Below, in pieces: positions 25,084 to 33,104 of a stretch of DNA of 64,000 nt. The translations under genes and the position numbers were made by a program. Origin of the DNA: Peredibacter sp045999315 (GTDB lineage: Bacteria; Bdellovibrionota; Bacteriovoracia; Bacteriovoracales; Bacteriovoracaceae); NCBI RefSeq assembly GCF_045999315.1, contig NZ_CP174607.1:930001-994000 (forward strand), in the 5' to 3' direction. Within the stretch, counting starts at the first letter, position 1. Every line of letters starts with the position of its first letter. Below the pieces are notes generated by a model. It was not told the origin of the DNA. It ran no database searches and saw nothing but the letters and a program-made list of their open reading frames with translations.

Positions 25084-26955
25084 CTATTCGTTCTTAAGCT
25101 TAATTATAAACGATGTTCCCTCTCCAAGTTGAGAGGTGGCAGTAATAACCCCATTATGTAACTCGATAAAATATTTTACCAGATAAAGGCCAAGTCCCGA
25201 GCCTTTAATTGCATGGGTACTGTCGTTCTTCACCCGATAAAATTTATCAAAAATATGGGCCAAATCATCTGGTCCTACACCCACTCCGTTGTCTCGGATC
25301 TCGATATAGACCCATTCCGGGTCGTCCCAAGTTTTCACCGAGATGGTCTTGTCCCGTCCGGCGTACTTGATGGCGTTCTCAATCAAGTTCGAGATCACTC
25401 GGTTCATGAGTACTGTATCAATTTGGATGGGATATAGGGGTGAAAGGTCCGACTCAATTTTCATCGACTTGGCATTGGCCTCAAACTCAAGCTTCTCAAT
25501 GATCCCTTCTATGATCTTGTTCACGTCCTTCGATTCTTTACGTAGCGTAAGGTTCTGAGACTCAATTTTAGTCAGATCAAGGATCGAGTTAATGAAGTTA
25601 TTAAGTTCCTTAGTGGAGGCCACCACGTTATCAATAAGCTCCATCTGCTCCGGCGTATTATTAAATTTAATTTTTAAAATGTCCGCGATCCCCGCAATCT
25701 TGGCCACGGGTGTTTTTAAATCGTGACTCATTAACGAGATAAAGTTTTGTTTTAAGTTATCAACTTGTTTTAAGAGCTTTGTTTCTTCCTGAATGGCATA
25801 GCGGGTTTGATATTCTTCAATCGCCCGGAAGGGAACCCAAATGTAATAAACCACAAAGATTGAAAGTACCAAGTGAGAGAGCTTGATCCACCAACCAAGG
25901 GTCACGAACGCGAGGTAACTGGTCAGTAGAATTCCGATAATGAGAAGGATCGTGATCATCAATCCTTTCACTGGCTGAACACGTGAAATGATATAGGAAA
26001 GTAAAATCGCAATCAAAATCGAGGCGATTTGAGTCACGAGATCGTCCACATCATAGATGGTCTTTTCTGAAACCAATGCCTCAATCACATCTGCATGAAC
26101 AGCAAGCTTGGGAGTTTTAGCGTTCTCTTTTTCAAAGGGAGTCAGGATAAAGTCACTTGAATTGGAGAGATACTGAGGACCCACTAAAACAATCTTGTCC
26201 TTAAAAAAACCTTTTGGAAAATTTCCCACCACCACTCGATGGAAAGGAATTATCGGTATTCGACTTGAAGTCGGATTTCCTGAATACTTGAAGAGCGCGA
26301 AATTGGCGTCCGCCTCTGAATTGTAATAAGCGCCCTTGTAAGCAGTGGCATCTATTACGGGCATGTTATTCAGCTCACGGTAACGTTTTGCGGTCCAAAG
26401 ATGAATAGAATCTTCGCCCGAAATATTTAAGATCGCCCGACGAACAACTTCATCTTTTGAAAACACCAGCTGATCTTTATAAAGCTGGCCCAGATAATAG
26501 CCAACGTCCCGCAGGGCCTCTGGCGGAATGAGTTCCCCTAGATTATCAATCTCAGTTCCGAATTTAAATTTATCGTTTGAAGGCGAATATGACTTAATGT
26601 TCTCGTGAAACTCCGTCTGGTAGCGGGCCTCGACGTCTGAGTCCGGTTCACGAAGAGAAACGTAATAGTTAATAAGTCCTGGTTGATCTTCCATCAAGCG
26701 ACTCATGAGTCGAGTGTGAGAAGCGTATGTATAGGGATAAGTTTCACCTAAAAACTGATCACTTTCTTCGTCCAGTGATACAAGCACGATAGATGACTTA
26801 AAACTTTTTGCAGGGAAATCGGTCTTCTCCCAGAAATCAAAAAAGATCGACTCCAGAGGATGAAAAGAATACTGAATGAGAATCAAGATAAAAGCGAGCG
26901 TCACCAGAAGTGGCGCGAACTTACTGAACTCAACAGACTTAAGTCTATTTAACAC
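25084..26955 (-). CDS. CHASE2-domain sensor histidine kinase
   Basis: 623 aa. An N-terminal membrane helix (about 13-30) is followed by a large extracytoplasmic CHASE2 sensor (about 50-300; SSIVLVSLDEESDQFLGETY, FKDKIVLVGPQYLSNSSDFI) and three close helices (about 308-375), the standard CHASE2 layout. HisKA has the phospho-acceptor in FISLMSHDLKTPVAKI (His about 411). HATPase_c has the N box NLIENAIKYA and the G boxes EIRDNGVGVG and GSGLGLYLVKYF. GTG start with AGGAG seven bases upstream. It partners with the downstream sigma-54 regulator, and its 5' end overlaps the M48-like gene by 11 bp, which makes that protein a candidate co-sensor. Confidence 0.92.
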   Translation of the reverse strand: MLNRLKSVEFSKFAPLLVTLAFILILIQYSFHPLESIFFDFWEKTDFPAKSFKSSIVLVSLDEESDQFLGETYPYTYASHTRLMSRLMEDQPGLINYYVSLREPDSDVEARYQTEFHENIKSYSPSNDKFKFGTEIDNLGELIPPEALRDVGYYLGQLYKDQLVFSKDEVVRRAILNISGEDSIHLWTAKRYRELNNMPVIDATAYKGAYYNSEADANFALFKYSGNPTSSRIPIIPFHRVVVGNFPKGFFKDKIVLVGPQYLSNSSDFILTPFEKENAKTPKLAVHADVIEALVSEKTIYDVDDLVTQIASILIAILLSYIISRVQPVKGLMITILLIIGILLTSYLAFVTLGWWIKLSHLVLSIFVVYYIWVPFRAIEEYQTRYAIQEETKLLKQVDNLKQNFISLMSHDLKTPVAKIAGIADILKIKFNNTPEQMELIDNVVASTKELNNFINSILDLTKIESQNLTLRKESKDVNKIIEGIIEKLEFEANAKSMKIESDLSPLYPIQIDTVLMNRVISNLIENAIKYAGRDKTISVKTWDDPEWVYIEIRDNGVGVGPDDLAHIFDKFYRVKNDSTHAIKGSGLGLYLVKYFIELHNGVITATSQLGEGTSFIIKLKNE

Positions 26956-27769
26956 TGACTAGCTCCTCGCTCTCGAATAAATAGTCCCATTCATGGGGAA
27001 GAAATTCCAGTGCAAGGATACTCTGAAAATGGCGGCTCTTACTGACTGAAGAGAGCACTAAAAGTTTTCGAGAAGGAAGTGAATAGTACGAAAGTGGTTT
27101 AATGAGTTTAAGTCCCACTCGATCGAGCATCTCTTTTTCCTTCGGAAAATCATTCAAGAGTGTTTCAAGCTTTTTGAAATAACCTCCACCCATCATCAAT
27201 TTGAACATGAATTCGAGCCAAGGATGAAGTAAATAATTAAGGAGCCAATCCATTGCCTGCTTGACTTCTTTTAACGGAACCAACGCCAGGATCAATCCAA
27301 CAAATGAATGAATCATCCAGGTAATAAAACCCAAAAAGAACATTGAACGAGTTCTCTTCGAGGCCATGCCCTTTTTCACCTGTAGAAACAATTCAAAACA
27401 GATCCCTTGAAGTTCAGCGGAAGAACATTTTTCAAGCAATGACTTACTTAGAACGATACTCACTGTTTTTCTATTTTGAAGAATGAAAGCTCTCTCGAGA
27501 GTGCCGTTGTAGAAGTACAAACGGGCCATCGGAACGGCCAATTTATAGGCCTCCTGCGACGCAGCTTCGAAAAATTCTCTCTCATCACTCGAGCGAACCT
27601 CACGAGCACCCAAAAGGAAGAGAATCACAGTGTCCGGATAACCCACTGAAACGACTAAGAAAAATAACAAGAATAGAGCGCCAAAGAAAAATGACGCGCC
27701 ACTAAAGGTTATCCAGAGGAAGGCCCCTAGAATGGCTAAAGAAAGGTATAAAATAAGGGCCGCACGCAT
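26945..27769 (-). CDS. Membrane protein resembling M48 (HtpX-like) peptidases but without the zinc site
   Basis: 274 aa from ATG 27769 (TTG 27775 is an alternative). Two N-terminal helices (about 5-45) and two central helices (about 142-185) match the HtpX layout. The segment KTVSIVLSKSLLEKCSSAEL followed by QGICFELFLQVKKG is where M48 enzymes have 'GLLE-LS--EL--VLAHE--H'. Here the HExxH position (about 125-129) reads FELFL, so both zinc His are gone while the Glu stays. It is probably a binding protein and not a protease. First gene of the run leading into the CHASE2 kinase, with an 11-bp overlap. Confidence 0.6.
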   Translation of the reverse strand: MRAALILYLSLAILGAFLWITFSGASFFFGALFLLFFLVVSVGYPDTVILFLLGAREVRSSDEREFFEAASQEAYKLAVPMARLYFYNGTLERAFILQNRKTVSIVLSKSLLEKCSSAELQGICFELFLQVKKGMASKRTRSMFFLGFITWMIHSFVGLILALVPLKEVKQAMDWLLNYLLHPWLEFMFKLMMGGGYFKKLETLLNDFPKEKEMLDRVGLKLIKPLSYYSLPSRKLLVLSSVSKSRHFQSILALEFLPHEWDYLFESEELVSVK

Positions 27770-27863
27770 AGGCAATAAAACCTGAGTTATTAATAAGTTA
27801 AGGCTATTTTACCACCTCATAATTCTTATTTGCATTACTTTATTACACCCTTAAGGCTTTCTC

Positions 27864-27962
27864 ATGGACTTTGACCCGGGTCCACGCTATAAATCCGCAG
27901 CTCGTTCAAGAATGAAAGATGTAGGTTTTTGCGGGACAGCAAACAGAGTCAAAAATGGATAA
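27864..27962 (+). CDS. Candidate 32-aa small ORF overlapping the BFD-like gene
   Basis: The ORF opens MDFDPGPRYKSAARSRMKDV and ends GFCGTANRVKNG. AAGG stands seven bases before the ATG. Its last bases overlap the ATG of the next gene by 8 bp, an arrangement typical of translational coupling, and that gene has no good ribosome-binding site of its own. It is short, with no recognised family, and may be a leader peptide. Confidence 0.35.
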   Translation: MDFDPGPRYKSAARSRMKDVGFCGTANRVKNG

Positions 27963-28191
27963 GGAATTTCTTCGTCTCATAGAGAACGTGGATGAGCTAG
28001 TGCCTCGGCCCGTTGAAAAGCTTGATGACGATACTCTTATTTGTGAATGCTTCTGTGTCAGCGTGAAAGACATACGTGACGTTTGTACTGACCATGTTGA
28101 TCTCGATCTTTTACAAGATCAGTTTCAAATGGGTCAGGGATGTCAGAGCTGCATGAAAAGAAAAGATAGTTGGATTAGTAATATATTTTAG
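27955..28191 (+). CDS. BFD-like [2Fe-2S]-binding domain protein
   Basis: 78 aa. The second half has the bacterioferritin-associated-ferredoxin pattern: ICECFCVSVKDI (Cys 30, 32, 34), then a helix and GQGCQSCMKRK (Cys 63, 66). Such domains bind a [2Fe-2S] cluster and serve in iron release from bacterioferritin or as domains of nitrite/sulfite enzymes. Here the domain stands alone with about 25 extra residues in front. Five cysteines are present where four are needed. The endonuclease IV-like gene follows after 27 bp. Confidence 0.75.
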   Translation: MDKEFLRLIENVDELVPRPVEKLDDDTLICECFCVSVKDIRDVCTDHVDLDLLQDQFQMGQGCQSCMKRKDSWISNIF

Positions 28192-28218
28192 TTTTTGAGT
28201 CATCCGTAAGGAGTTTCC

Positions 28219-29055
28219 ATGGCTTTTGACCGTTTATTATTTGGTACTGCTGGTGTTCCAAACAGCACAGCTAAGAAAAATAACCCGGTGGAAGGGGTTA
28301 AACGCATTCACGAGCTTGGTCTCGATTGTATGCAACTTGAGTTCGCTCACGGCGTGCGTATGAAAGAAGAAGTTTCTTCAGCACTTCGTAAAGTTTCTTA
28401 CGAGCTGGGAATTCCTCTGACTTCTCACGGTCCTTACTACATTAACCTAAACGCTCGTGAACAAGACAAGATCGATTCTTCTGTTGAAAGAATCATCCAG
28501 ACTGCGAAGATCTCTGATCTTTGTGGTGCTGAATCAATGACGTTCCACGCTGCTTTCTACATGAAAGATTCTCCGTATGATGTATTCGATCTAGTAGAAA
28601 AATCTCTTAACGTAATCGAAGAAAGACTTTCTCGTCTTGATATCGAAATTGAACTTCGCCCAGAACTTACTGGTAAGACTTCTCAGTTCGGTTCACTAGA
28701 AGAGTTGATCTCTCTTTCTAAGTCAGTAACAAGCTGTAAGCCTTGTATGGACTTCTCTCACCTTTACGCTCGTACAGGTTCAGTGAATGACTACAAAGGT
28801 TTCTGCGAGACTCTTGAGACGCTTAAAAATGAACTAGGTCCAAAAGCCCTTGAAGAGATGCACATCCATATTTCTGGTATCAGCTCTAACTCAAAAGGTG
28901 ACTTAAAGCACTTGAACCTTGAGAAATCTAAGTTCAACTGGAAAGACCTTATGAAAGCACTTAAGGACATGGATTGCCGCGGTTACGTGATCTGTAACTC
29001 TCCAAACCTAGAAGTTGATGCTGCTATGTTAAAGCAGTACTACGTAGCTCTTTAA
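28219..29055 (+). CDS. nfo: Endonuclease IV-type (AP endonuclease family 2) TIM-barrel protein
   Basis: 278 aa. Xylose-isomerase/endonuclease IV fold, which cuts DNA at abasic sites using three metal ions. Likely metal ligands appear in order: SHGPYYINL (His), MTFHAAF (His), ELRPELTG (Glu), MDFSHLYAR (Asp, His) and MHIHISGI (His, His). The segment YYINLNAREQDKIDSSVERI is typical of Nfo. Length fits (about 280 aa). TAAGGAG precedes the ATG and a strong terminator follows. A sugar-phosphate isomerase relative cannot be excluded, but the motif set favours a DNA-repair enzyme. Confidence 0.8.
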   Translation: MAFDRLLFGTAGVPNSTAKKNNPVEGVKRIHELGLDCMQLEFAHGVRMKEEVSSALRKVSYELGIPLTSHGPYYINLNAREQDKIDSSVERIIQTAKISDLCGAESMTFHAAFYMKDSPYDVFDLVEKSLNVIEERLSRLDIEIELRPELTGKTSQFGSLEELISLSKSVTSCKPCMDFSHLYARTGSVNDYKGFCETLETLKNELGPKALEEMHIHISGISSNSKGDLKHLNLEKSKFNWKDLMKALKDMDCRGYVICNSPNLEVDAAMLKQYYVAL

Positions 29056-29083
29056 TTTTCCCTGCACACACATACACACACGA

Positions 29084-29110
29084 AAAAGCCTCCGAATGGA
29101 GGCTTTTATT
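29084..29110 (+). terminator. Rho-independent terminator after endonuclease IV-like gene
   Basis: AAAAGCCTCC (29084-29093), loop GAAT, GGAGGCTTTT (29098-29107), followed by more T. A strong 10-bp stem. Confidence 0.9.
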
Positions 29111-29243
29111 TTTAGGATGGAATGTAAAGTTCACCTGAACTCTTTCTTAATTCATGGCTGTCATAAAATTATACATATCAAGAGTGACTGTTTAGGCCGT
29201 CGCCAAGCCATCATCTATTACCTTGAATCTTCCTTCGTTTTTT

Positions 29244-29259
29244 TGGCATGGGCCTTGCA
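29244..29259 (+). promoter_or_regulatory. Sigma-54 (-24/-12) promoter
   Basis: TGGCAT (29244-29249), five bases GGGCC, TTGCA (29255-29259). The GG and GC dinucleotides are separated by exactly 10 bp, as RpoN needs. The start site would fall near 29270, just ahead of the AGGAGG ribosome-binding site of the next gene. Confidence 0.75.
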
Positions 29260-29289
29260 CCTTCATAATCATCACAAACAGGAGGATTC

Positions 29290-29967
29290 ATGAAAGCAAA
29301 TATTCTTTTTCCAGCGCTTCTTCTTACCATGTCCCTTACTTCAGTTGCCCAGGTATGCGATGAGGATCTCACAAGCGATGCCAATGAAAAAATTTGTCAC
29401 TCATCTGACCCACTAATTTCAGCAAATGTAGAATGCTATCCAGAAAACAATCTCATGATTATTCGAAATCCCGAATACAAGTTCGCAGGCCAGAAATTAA
29501 ATTTAGTATACTACAATGATACTAACAGCATATGGGATGCACGAGAAGTCTGCAAAATCTATGGAGCTGATAGTTTCACAGAAAAACCGAAAGTTAAGAC
29601 AAAGTTCATCGATGAAAGAGGTGTGCATGTTCTTTACTCAGGTTTACAAAGAATTAAAATTTTAGAAAGAAGCAAGGGAAAAGTTATTACAGAAATCCAC
29701 TGTGAAATTAAGGATGTGAGACCTCGAGCAATGCCAGTAGGTGATGGTAGTGTTGGTTGCTACTCATTAAGGTATGACGGATCAAGAGGCGAGAAATTAT
29801 TAGATTTTGAATGCGATTACGGCACAGTGAAGTCCAAAAGTGCAACAGGTGAGACCCTTTGCTTTAAAGCAGACATGAAGAAAGTACCTTATGGTGACAG
29901 TATTGACCCAGAATTCTGCGCGGAAAAAAAGCCAGAAGATCGCTTTGATCCGGTCGAAGGTTGGTAA
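29290..29967 (+). CDS. Secreted cysteine-containing protein under sigma-54 control
   Basis: 225 aa. The signal peptide MKANILFPALLLTMSLTSVA is followed by a likely cut before QVCDED. The mature part has about ten Cys, consistent with disulfides in the periplasm or outside, and no domain I recognise. It ends EDRFDPVEGW. A perfect AGGAGG stands before the ATG, and a -24/-12 promoter lies at 29244-29259, so expression should need RpoN and an activator such as the one at 23564. It is convergent with the lipase-like gene. Confidence 0.75.
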   Translation: MKANILFPALLLTMSLTSVAQVCDEDLTSDANEKICHSSDPLISANVECYPENNLMIIRNPEYKFAGQKLNLVYYNDTNSIWDAREVCKIYGADSFTEKPKVKTKFIDERGVHVLYSGLQRIKILERSKGKVITEIHCEIKDVRPRAMPVGDGSVGCYSLRYDGSRGEKLLDFECDYGTVKSKSATGETLCFKADMKKVPYGDSIDPEFCAEKKPEDRFDPVEGW

Positions 29968-29977
29968 ATCAAGAATC

Positions 29978-31186
29978 TTATTTCAGGGCCACATCTAAGA
30001 ATGTGGCCCGACCTGCTTCAATAGGTGCTGTATAGGTCTTAATCGCGCGGTTCTTATACTTCAAAGTGATCTCAAGCGAAGTCGTCCCTAATTCTTTGGT
30101 TGAGCCTCTAAACGTAAAGGCCAATCCTTCTTTCAATTTAGCGTTACCAAGTTTAGGTGTGAATCGTTCCATCAAAGGAACTTTGGTTTTCTTATCAAGG
30201 CCGCTCACCTCGATAGTAAGATCCTTGTTTTCGTAGTCCAAATTATCCGGATTAGTCACAAACATGGTGAAACGAAAGCGAGCGAGATCATAGTCACTGC
30301 CCTTCCCGACTTGTGCTCCTTTAATTTGGTCCAGGATGAATTTAAGCGAAGGATGACCGCACTCCAGGTCCTTTTCACACTTCTCCGGAATATAAGCGAC
30401 ACCTGCTTGAGTCAGGCGAATGTGATCGGCCGGCACCATCACAAAAGGAACCTCATTGGTTTGAATAAAGGCAGCAGGACTGCGAGCGATGCGATTATAG
30501 AGCTGAACATCGTCCTTTAAATAAATACGATTCGGTCGCATCGAATAGGTAGGTACGATGAGATCATCTTCACCAAGCTTCGGACCTGGCTTTCTTCTCA
30601 TTCCTGCCACGGCCAGCGGTCTTAAATTCGGAATGCTGGCGAAAATGCTCTCAAGACTTTGAGACATCTCATGGATGGTGGCACTCCCAAAACTCATTTC
30701 ATTAAGTTCATTCCGGCCGAAGGGAGAAACAGGATTGGTTTCAACTTTCTCTGGAAGAGAATAAAAAAGAACTTTCCCCACATGCGCAGTATTCGCTCCC
30801 CAGAAAGGTGTGGATAAAGTGATGAAGGCGTCCACTTGTTTTACAATTTCCTTTTTTTCACTCAGGAGATGATTTAGCCACAGTGTTCCCACCAGACCAC
30901 CCTGCGAATGCATCACAAGAGAAATCTTATCTTGAGGAGCAATCGGAAAAGAAGAAAGATATTTATGAAAATCGAGAGCGAATTCTTTAGGCGTCCGTTC
31001 ACTGCCTGTATCGTATTCAAACGAGCGCGCTTGATAACATTCATTTTGAGCATTGAGAATTTTCTCCAAAGAACCAAAAGTGCCTTTGCCACCACCAATT
31101 CCATGAATGAGAAAGATGTGATTTTTAGAAACACATTCTGCGAATGCAAATGAAGTCAGAAAAAGAAAACAGAATAAAAACTTCAT
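29978..31186 (-). CDS. Secreted alpha/beta-hydrolase (lipase-like)
   Basis: 402 aa from ATG 31186, which has GGAGG five bases upstream (the in-frame GTG at 31198 overlaps that site). Signal peptide MKFLFCFLFLTSFAFA. The hydrolase domain has the oxyanion-type IFLIHGIGGGKGTFGSLEKI and the nucleophile elbow VMHSQGGLVG (Ser about 96), then STPFWGANTAHVGK as in triacylglycerol lipases. A later VMVPADHIRL may hold the His. A beta-rich C-terminal part of about 110 residues (EVSGLDKKTKVPL) looks like an added Ig-like domain. Probably exported to act on lipids or esters. Confidence 0.8.
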   Translation of the reverse strand: MKFLFCFLFLTSFAFAECVSKNHIFLIHGIGGGKGTFGSLEKILNAQNECYQARSFEYDTGSERTPKEFALDFHKYLSSFPIAPQDKISLVMHSQGGLVGTLWLNHLLSEKKEIVKQVDAFITLSTPFWGANTAHVGKVLFYSLPEKVETNPVSPFGRNELNEMSFGSATIHEMSQSLESIFASIPNLRPLAVAGMRRKPGPKLGEDDLIVPTYSMRPNRIYLKDDVQLYNRIARSPAAFIQTNEVPFVMVPADHIRLTQAGVAYIPEKCEKDLECGHPSLKFILDQIKGAQVGKGSDYDLARFRFTMFVTNPDNLDYENKDLTIEVSGLDKKTKVPLMERFTPKLGNAKLKEGLAFTFRGSTKELGTTSLEITLKYKNRAIKTYTAPIEAGRATFLDVALK

Positions 31187-31259
31187 GCCGTCCTCCACAC
31201 AGACGGCTTGTCGGAACTTAAGTTTGTCTTATGAGAGAAAAGAAGAGTTAATCAATGCT

Positions 31260-31682
31260 TTAAGCGGCCTTCAGCCACTCTTGTGGATTTTGTAGGTCAT
31301 GAAGATGCAGTTCTTCACCGGCCTTTAAACCAACTATATAACAAAATCCATCGGCGTGAATAATCAGCATGCGCTCATGCTCTGAATTCCAAGCAGTTTT
31401 AAGAACTGCAAGAAGCATATCAGGATCATTATCACTTGAAAGAATCACGTCTTTACCTGAAGTACTTTCCAAAGAAAAAACAGACCAATTTATGGGAATA
31501 TCCAACAGGCCAAAGGGAGATTGAAAACGCAGGACCTGAGATTGGGGAAGAAACTCGCCCTTGAGATAACTCAAACCATAATCTGTGAGTTTCAATTCCA
31601 GGCTCGACAATTCAACTTCGCCGCTTTTTTGAAGCTTCAATGTTTCATCAACCAGAAATGTTAGGAAGTCTGATTCGGTCAT
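31260..31682 (-). CDS. Hypothetical cytoplasmic protein
   Basis: 140 aa from ATG 31682 (GGAGAA lies five bases before it, and the upstream in-frame GTG 31694 overlaps that site). Acidic, with no signal peptide or membrane segment. It starts MTESDFLTFLVDETLKLQKS and has a beta-rich middle (LDIPINWSVFSLESTSGKDV). I do not recognise it. It lies 42 bp after the small lipoprotein gene, probably in the same transcript as the PilZ protein. Confidence 0.6.
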   Translation of the reverse strand: MTESDFLTFLVDETLKLQKSGEVELSSLELKLTDYGLSYLKGEFLPQSQVLRFQSPFGLLDIPINWSVFSLESTSGKDVILSSDNDPDMLLAVLKTAWNSEHERMLIIHADGFCYIVGLKAGEELHLHDLQNPQEWLKAA

Positions 31683-31724
31683 GGTATTCTCCACGACCCT
31701 TCTCGGAACTTTTTAAGAAATTCT

Positions 31725-32162
31725 TTATTCCAATGGGTTAATTGGCTCTAAAGCTTCGTGATAAGTTTTGATATTGCTGACGTCGGAGATCAACCATTTT
31801 CCACCCTCTGACACTACTTCAGCGATTTTCTTCACTTCAGTAGTAAAAGCTGTCTTTTCTTCGGTCTTGGTCTGATAGGCCACAGAGTACGTAAGGAAGC
31901 ACTTCTTCTCTTGGCATGACTTTGAAAGAATCTTGAAGCTGTCTTTCTTGATATTTCTCATGTCAGCAGATTTATTAAATTCTTCCTCTGACATGGTTTC
32001 AAAAGTGGCCCTCATCTTACCAGTCACACGTTCGAGGATGTAGTCACGAGTAACAATAGTACCCATGCGTCCATCCATATATGATTTCAGCGCCGATTCT
32101 GGGCTTAGATTATCTTGATTACATGAAACGAGAATAAGAAGAACGGGAATGATCCATTTCAT
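31725..32162 (-). CDS. Small lipoprotein
   Basis: 145 aa. Signal peptide MKWIIPVLLILVSC with lipobox LVSC (Cys 14), so it should be a substrate of the Lgt/LspA pair encoded in this window. The mature region is polar, with one internal Cys pair (KSCQEKKCF) and a fold pattern like DUF4878/NTF2-type lipoproteins (GGKWLISDVSNIKTY at the end). Its first base overlaps the stop of the PilZ gene, so they are coupled. Confidence 0.72.
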   Translation of the reverse strand: MKWIIPVLLILVSCNQDNLSPESALKSYMDGRMGTIVTRDYILERVTGKMRATFETMSEEEFNKSADMRNIKKDSFKILSKSCQEKKCFLTYSVAYQTKTEEKTAFTTEVKKIAEVVSEGGKWLISDVSNIKTYHEALEPINPLE

Positions 32163-32890
32163 TATCTTAACCTTTCTGGTTGGAACCCAAGCTCTTGCAC
32201 TAAATCAACGAACTCGGTCCAGTTGAAGACATTTAATTCTTTTGCTTTTCTCTCAAATCTTATCCCAACGCCTGATAAATCCGGAGTCTCGGCAACTACT
32301 TCCCCTTCCTGAACGAACTGTCGGTCCTGAAAAGTCACTTCGAGAGTGATCTTTGATGGAAGATTTTTAGTTTCATCGAGCTTAATAAAACAACCCTCAA
32401 AGTCCCAGTTGCAGAGGCTGCCCTCAACAGTATTGTCTTCCCAACTGACCTTGCATGGGATCTTCTTTAAGAGAGGATCAAATAAATCGTTATGGCTGTA
32501 GTTGGCGTTGATACTGGCAAGTCCCAGGTAGTATTTGAGAAGTTGATAAAGGAAGTACGAAATGACGGTGTAAAAGAACAGAGCAATGACAATGATCTTA
32601 TTGAACTCAATGAAAAGCCCTTCCAGGACCTTAAACCCCACCAAGAAGACCGAGGCCGCATATACCAGAATGGAATAGCGATGATGTTTCCAAATCAGAA
32701 TGGCCGAAGCACCCAAGGTCAAGGCCACATACCAAAACAACTCCAGACCTTTTCTCAAATATACCAAAGAGAATGGCGAGATATGATGGCGGTAAGCATG
32801 CTGGAGATAGAGGAAAAAGAAGGCCAAACCGAGGTATGCCACGACATTTACTATGAGGATATCTTTCTTTTTGACTTTCAATTGTTCCAT
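32162..32890 (-). CDS. Membrane-anchored PilZ-domain protein
   Basis: 242 aa. Four hydrophobic segments fill residues 12-130. A C-terminal PilZ-like domain (about 138-225) follows, with KIPCKVSWEDNTVEGSLCNW, DFEGCFIKL and a closing GVGIRFERKAKELN. PilZ domains bind cyclic di-GMP. The usual RxxxR-DxSxxG is altered here (CNWDFEG), so c-di-GMP binding is uncertain. Divergent from a small ferredoxin gene, with their start regions only 25 bp apart. It is co-transcribed with the lipoprotein. Confidence 0.72.
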   Translation of the reverse strand: MEQLKVKKKDILIVNVVAYLGLAFFFLYLQHAYRHHISPFSLVYLRKGLELFWYVALTLGASAILIWKHHRYSILVYAASVFLVGFKVLEGLFIEFNKIIVIALFFYTVISYFLYQLLKYYLGLASINANYSHNDLFDPLLKKIPCKVSWEDNTVEGSLCNWDFEGCFIKLDETKNLPSKITLEVTFQDRQFVQEGEVVAETPDLSGVGIRFERKAKELNVFNWTEFVDLVQELGFQPERLR

Positions 32891-32909
32891 CTGAGATTTG
32901 CCCTATAAT
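32882..32909 (+). promoter_or_regulatory. Promoter giving an apparently leaderless ferredoxin mRNA
   Basis: TATAAT at 32904-32909, TTGTTC at 32882-32887 (weak -35), spacer 16. The start site would fall at or next to the ATG at 32916. No ribosome-binding site exists between the -10 and the ATG. Confidence 0.55.
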
Positions 32910-32915
32910 AGCATT

Positions 32916-33104
32916 ATGAATGAAATCTCCCTGGAAATCTCCTCAATTTGCATCTCATGTGACAATTGCCGATTAATTTGTCCGGAGAATGCCGTTGTGA
33001 CCAATGGCCAGGAGTACTACATTGATCCTTGGAGCTGTACTCTTTGTGGCCTTTGCATTGAGATTTGTCCAGTGGACTGTATCAAAGAAACTAAGGCTAC
33101 TTGA
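32916..33104 (+). CDS. Small 2[4Fe-4S] ferredoxin
   Basis: 62 aa from ATG 32916. Two cluster motifs: CISCDNCRLICPENAV (about 12-27) and CTLCGLCIEICPVDCI (about 42-57). All eight ligands are present, with one extra Cys at the end. It is a typical clostridial-type electron carrier. The consensus -10 only six bases ahead of the ATG means translation probably starts on a leaderless mRNA; the in-frame TTG at 32898 lies upstream of the expected transcript start. The 3' end overlaps the convergent murU-like gene by 8 bp. Confidence 0.85.
   Translation: MNEISLEISSICISCDNCRLICPENAVVTNGQEYYIDPWSCTLCGLCIEICPVDCIKETKAT

Noticed and set aside
31683..31694. GTG starts that overlap GGAG sites (here, and likewise at 14416 and 31198)
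   Set aside because: In each case the GTG is formed by the ribosome-binding site itself, and an ATG follows at normal distance.
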